Under the pieces are notes generated by a model. That model searched no databases. It was not told the DNA's origin and worked only from the letters and a program-made list of their open reading frames with translations. DNA of 17,263 nt, from NCBI GenBank assembly GCA_946481195.1, contig CAMLNG010000018.1:1-17263 (forward strand). Direction: 5' to 3'. Of the stretch, positions 15,071 through 17,263 are shown piece after piece. Position numbers and translations under genes: made by a program. How positions within the stretch are numbered: position 1 is the first letter of the stretch; each line of letters starts with the position of its first letter. This DNA is from an uncultured Chromatiaceae bacterium (GTDB lineage: Bacteria; Pseudomonadota; Gammaproteobacteria; Enterobacterales; Alteromonadaceae).

Positions 15071-16563
15071 CAGGAACCTCCACTTACGGCCATGAGCTGA
15101 GCGATGGCATCGACACAGAATTGTGTCCACCACTGTCCAAACAGCACCAGCTGTAGCCCGGCCAGCAACAATAGTACTAAAGCGACAATCGGGGTTCGGG
15201 CAAAAGGAGCTACCGGCGGTTGCGGTGTTTGCAGCGGTGGCTGTGCGCGCCAAAACAACACGCTGCCAGCGCGGCTGAATGCCACCAGCACCGCCAGACT
15301 ACTGAGCAACAACATGGCAATCAGCAGCGAACCGTGCGAACTGGTGGTGAGCCCCTGGATCAGCCATAACTTTGCGACAAAACCGGAAAACGGCGGCATG
15401 CCAATCACTACCAAAGCACTGAACACAAAAAGCCAGCCCAACAAAGCTGCCTGTGGTAGACGCGGCCCTGGCACCAGCCGGTCGCCAACGCTGCCACGTT
15501 GACGGGCGATCAGATCTGACAACAGATACCATATAGCGCCAATCCAACTGGAATGCACCGCGTAATACAGTGCTGCGGCTTTGATCTGGGGCTGCCCTGA
15601 GCCCAGTGCCGCCAGCAAAGTACCGGCCGATAACAACACTAACGCAGCTGCCAGCTTCTTTAAATCAACAGCTGCCAGTACCATCACAGCAGCCAGTAAC
15701 ATCGTCAGCAGACCGCCCCACCACAGTACCGCGTCACCATAACCACTTAAAACGCCGGCACTGGTACCAAACAGCAGACCAAACACCCGCACCAGACTAT
15801 AAACACCGACTTTGGTCATCACCGCAAACACTGCCGCAACAGGAGCGCTGGCCTGGCTATAGGCCGCCGGTAGCCAGAAATGTAGCGGCAGCAACGCGGA
15901 TTTTAAGCCAAATACAATGAGTAACAACCCCGCAGCCGCTTTGACGCCCAGTGTTTCAGACGGCGTTAAACTGCTGATACGCTGGGCCATATCCGCCATA
16001 TGCAGAGACCCGAGCATCGCATACAACAAGGCCAGCGCCAGCAAAAACAAGGCGGACCCCACCAGATTCAGCACCACATAATGTAATGCCGACTGGATCC
16101 GCTTTTTGCCGCCGCCATGCACCAGTAGGCCGTATGACGAAATCAACAGCACTTCAAAAAATACAAAAAGGTTAAACAGGTCACCGGTCAGGAAAGCGCC
16201 GTTGAGGCCCATCAACAAAAAATGCAGTAACGGATGAAAATACGCGCCTTTTTCGTCATCGCCGGCACAGCTGTAGACTGCAACCGCCAATGTCAGCAAA
16301 GTCGTCAACCAGACAAACAGCGAGGATAACTGATCCGCCACCAGCAAAATACCAAAGGGTTCCGGCCAGTTCCCGAGCAGATAATGGCTGGCCGGCACAT
16401 TGGTTTGTTGCCACAGCAAGGCCGTCGCCACCAGCAGGTTGAACAGCATCGCCAGCACACTGCCAACACGCCGGGTTCTGACAGCCGCCTGCTGCGGTTG
16501 CAGTAACAATAACACCGCAAACAATGCCGGCAGCAGAACGGGCAGGATCGCCAAATGTTGCAT
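15070..16563 (-). CDS. mrpD: MrpD/PhaD/MnhD proton-pumping-type subunit of Na+/H+ antiporter complex
   Basis: MrpD is one of the two large Mrp subunits related to the antiporter-like subunits of respiratory complex I (NuoL/M/N). The 497-residue product has about 14 membrane helices and the conserved charged residues of the proton path: Glu137 in LFVFFEVLLISSYGLL, Lys221 in FGLKSALLPLHFWLP, and Lys251 in MTKVGVYSLVRV. These are at or near the positions shown to matter in Bacillus MrpD. NuoM or NuoN is excluded because the flanking genes are mrpC and mrpE, not nuo genes. The start overlaps the mrpC stop (TGATG) behind a strong GGGGAGG site, and the stop overlaps mrpE (TGATG). Confidence 0.96.
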   Translation of the reverse strand: MQHLAILPVLLPALFAVLLLLQPQQAAVRTRRVGSVLAMLFNLLVATALLWQQTNVPASHYLLGNWPEPFGILLVADQLSSLFVWLTTLLTLAVAVYSCAGDDEKGAYFHPLLHFLLMGLNGAFLTGDLFNLFVFFEVLLISSYGLLVHGGGKKRIQSALHYVVLNLVGSALFLLALALLYAMLGSLHMADMAQRISSLTPSETLGVKAAAGLLLIVFGLKSALLPLHFWLPAAYSQASAPVAAVFAVMTKVGVYSLVRVFGLLFGTSAGVLSGYGDAVLWWGGLLTMLLAAVMVLAAVDLKKLAAALVLLSAGTLLAALGSGQPQIKAAALYYAVHSSWIGAIWYLLSDLIARQRGSVGDRLVPGPRLPQAALLGWLFVFSALVVIGMPPFSGFVAKLWLIQGLTTSSHGSLLIAMLLLSSLAVLVAFSRAGSVLFWRAQPPLQTPQPPVAPFARTPIVALVLLLLAGLQLVLFGQWWTQFCVDAIAQLMAVSGGS

Positions 16564-16904
16564 CAGGCACCTCCCCGCACATTTGGTTTTTGCAGATCGA
16601 CTTCATCATGTCCCAGTTCAGCGCGGGCGCGAATCGCAAGTACAACCAGAAAAGCGGTCATGGCAAAACCAATCACAATAGCTGTCAGCACTAAGGCCTG
16701 CGGCAACGGGTCAGCATATTGTGCCGATGCACCAAGCACAGCCCCAGCACCGGCAGTCAGGCCACCACTGACAAAAATGAACAGATTGACGGCATAAGAC
16801 AACATGGTCAGCCCAAGCATCACGGCGAATGTACGACCACGCAGGATCAGTAATACGCCACATCCGGTCAGCAGACCAATAGCAATCGCGATGAGCAGTT
16901 CCAT
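16563..16904 (-). CDS. mrpC: MrpC/PhaC/MnhC, NuoK-like subunit of Na+/H+ antiporter complex
   Basis: MrpC is a NuoK homologue. The 113-residue product has three membrane helices (about 3-22, 28-50, 70-93) and family stretches AVMLGLTMLSYAVNLFIF (27-44) and DPLPQALVLTAIVIGFAMTA (65-84), the latter being strongly conserved in MnhC/MrpC proteins. The ATG overlaps the stop of the upstream subunit gene (TGATG), with GAGG upstream, and its own stop overlaps the mrpD start in the same manner. Confidence 0.95.
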   Translation of the reverse strand: MELLIAIAIGLLTGCGVLLILRGRTFAVMLGLTMLSYAVNLFIFVSGGLTAGAGAVLGASAQYADPLPQALVLTAIVIGFAMTAFLVVLAIRARAELGHDEVDLQKPNVRGGA

Positions 16905-17263
16905 CAGATTTGTCCTCGGTGTTCTGGTTTATGCCGGGTCGTCAGTTTGCCAAGATTGGCCAGGATCAGCAGTGTCGAACCAACAACGGTCAGGTACACA
17001 CCCAAATCAAAGGCAATGGCACTCGCCAGTTCGATTTGTCCAAGCAGCGGAATATCAAAGTAATCAAACCAGGAAGTTAAAAAGGGTTTGCCGAACAGCC
17101 AGCTAAAAGCACCGGTCAGCCAGGCAATCAGAATGCCGCTGGCGATCAGAGCTGAAAACTGCAGATTTAACCGAGGTTTGACCCAATCCACGCCATGGGC
17201 GATGTACTGCAGGATCAGCGCCACTGCGGTGACCAGCCCTGCGACAAAACCACCACCAGGTAA
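16904..17263 (-). CDS. MrpA C-terminal / MrpB domain of Na+/H+ antiporter complex (5' end off the window)
   Basis: The frame is open to the right edge, so the 119 visible residues are the C-terminus of a larger gene. They begin PGGGFVAGL, a hallmark of the MnhB/MrpB domain, and continue with hydrophobic helices and [21 protein letters not shown]. In many proteobacteria this domain is fused to the end of MrpA in a six-gene (A/B-C-D-E-F-G) operon. Since mrpC follows directly, the fusion is likely here, but a free-standing mrpB would look the same in this fragment. A GTG at 17224 could be mistaken for a start, but the conserved PGGG segment lies upstream of it, so the true start is outside the window. 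Confidence 0.9.
   Translation of the reverse strand, partial: LPGGGFVAGLVTAVALILQYIAHGVDWVKPRLNLQFSALIASGILIAWLTGAFSWLFGKPFLTSWFDYFDIPLLGQIELASAIAFDLGVYLTVVGSTLLILANLGKLTTRHKPEHRGQI

Noticed and set aside
14558..15253. Longer form of mrpE (231 residues) starting inside mrpD
   Set aside because: The extra 61 residues are the shadow of mrpD in another frame; ATG 15070 has GGAGG upstream and the TGATG coupling.
16904..17224. Start of a short free-standing gene at GTG 17224
   Set aside because: The conserved MrpB-domain segment PGGGFVAGL lies upstream in the same open frame, so the gene continues beyond the window.

Overview
This window is chromosomal core DNA from a gammaproteobacterium. Gene order and protein sequences fit the Alteromonadales/Chromatiaceae side (a Rheinheimera- or Alishewanella-like genome is my best guess). 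That placement is inference from remembered family sequences; no search was run. Nearly all the DNA is coding, gene junctions are tight or overlapping, and I see no transposase, integrase, phage gene, CRISPR array, tRNA or rRNA.

Layout, left to right. (1) Positions 1-2000, plus strand: the 3' part of a degQ-type periplasmic protease gene with its terminator, then complete degS, the membrane-anchored protease that starts the sigma-E envelope stress cascade. (2) Positions 2067-6731, minus strand: mlaF-mlaE-mlaD-mlaC-mlaB, then ibaG-murA. The Mla genes encode the inner-membrane ABC complex, periplasmic carrier and STAS subunit that maintain outer-membrane lipid asymmetry. ibaG is a BolA-family gene, and murA encodes the first committed step of peptidoglycan synthesis. 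A perfect 15-bp bidirectional terminator separates degS from murA, and another terminator lies between mlaB and ibaG. (3) Positions 6732-7204: a 473-bp divergent intergenic region with a strong sigma70-type promoter for mlaF. (4) Positions 7205-13929, plus strand: kdsD-kdsC (Kdo synthesis), lptC-lptA-lptB (LPS export), rpoN (sigma54), hpf (ribosome hibernation), ptsN-rapZ-ptsO (nitrogen PTS and RNase adaptor). (5) Positions 13957-17263, minus strand: an mrp/pha-type Na+/H+ antiporter operon, mrpA(B)-C-D-E-F-G, whose A (or B) gene runs off the right edge.

The region brings together envelope construction (peptidoglycan, Kdo, LPS transport, phospholipid retrograde transport), envelope quality control (DegQ/DegS) and global regulation (RpoN, HPF, PTS-Ntr, RapZ). 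The yrbG antiporter gene that stands before kdsD in E. coli is absent here. A different cation antiporter operon (mrp) lies at the other end of the cluster, convergent with ptsO.

I found no previously undescribed gene system. The observations most worth a second look are regulatory: a complete intrinsic-terminator structure inside the first 20 codons of ptsN, a hairpin at the predicted 5' end of the mlaF mRNA, an inverted repeat overlapping a candidate degS promoter, and a terminator-like element facing against transcription between lptB and rpoN.
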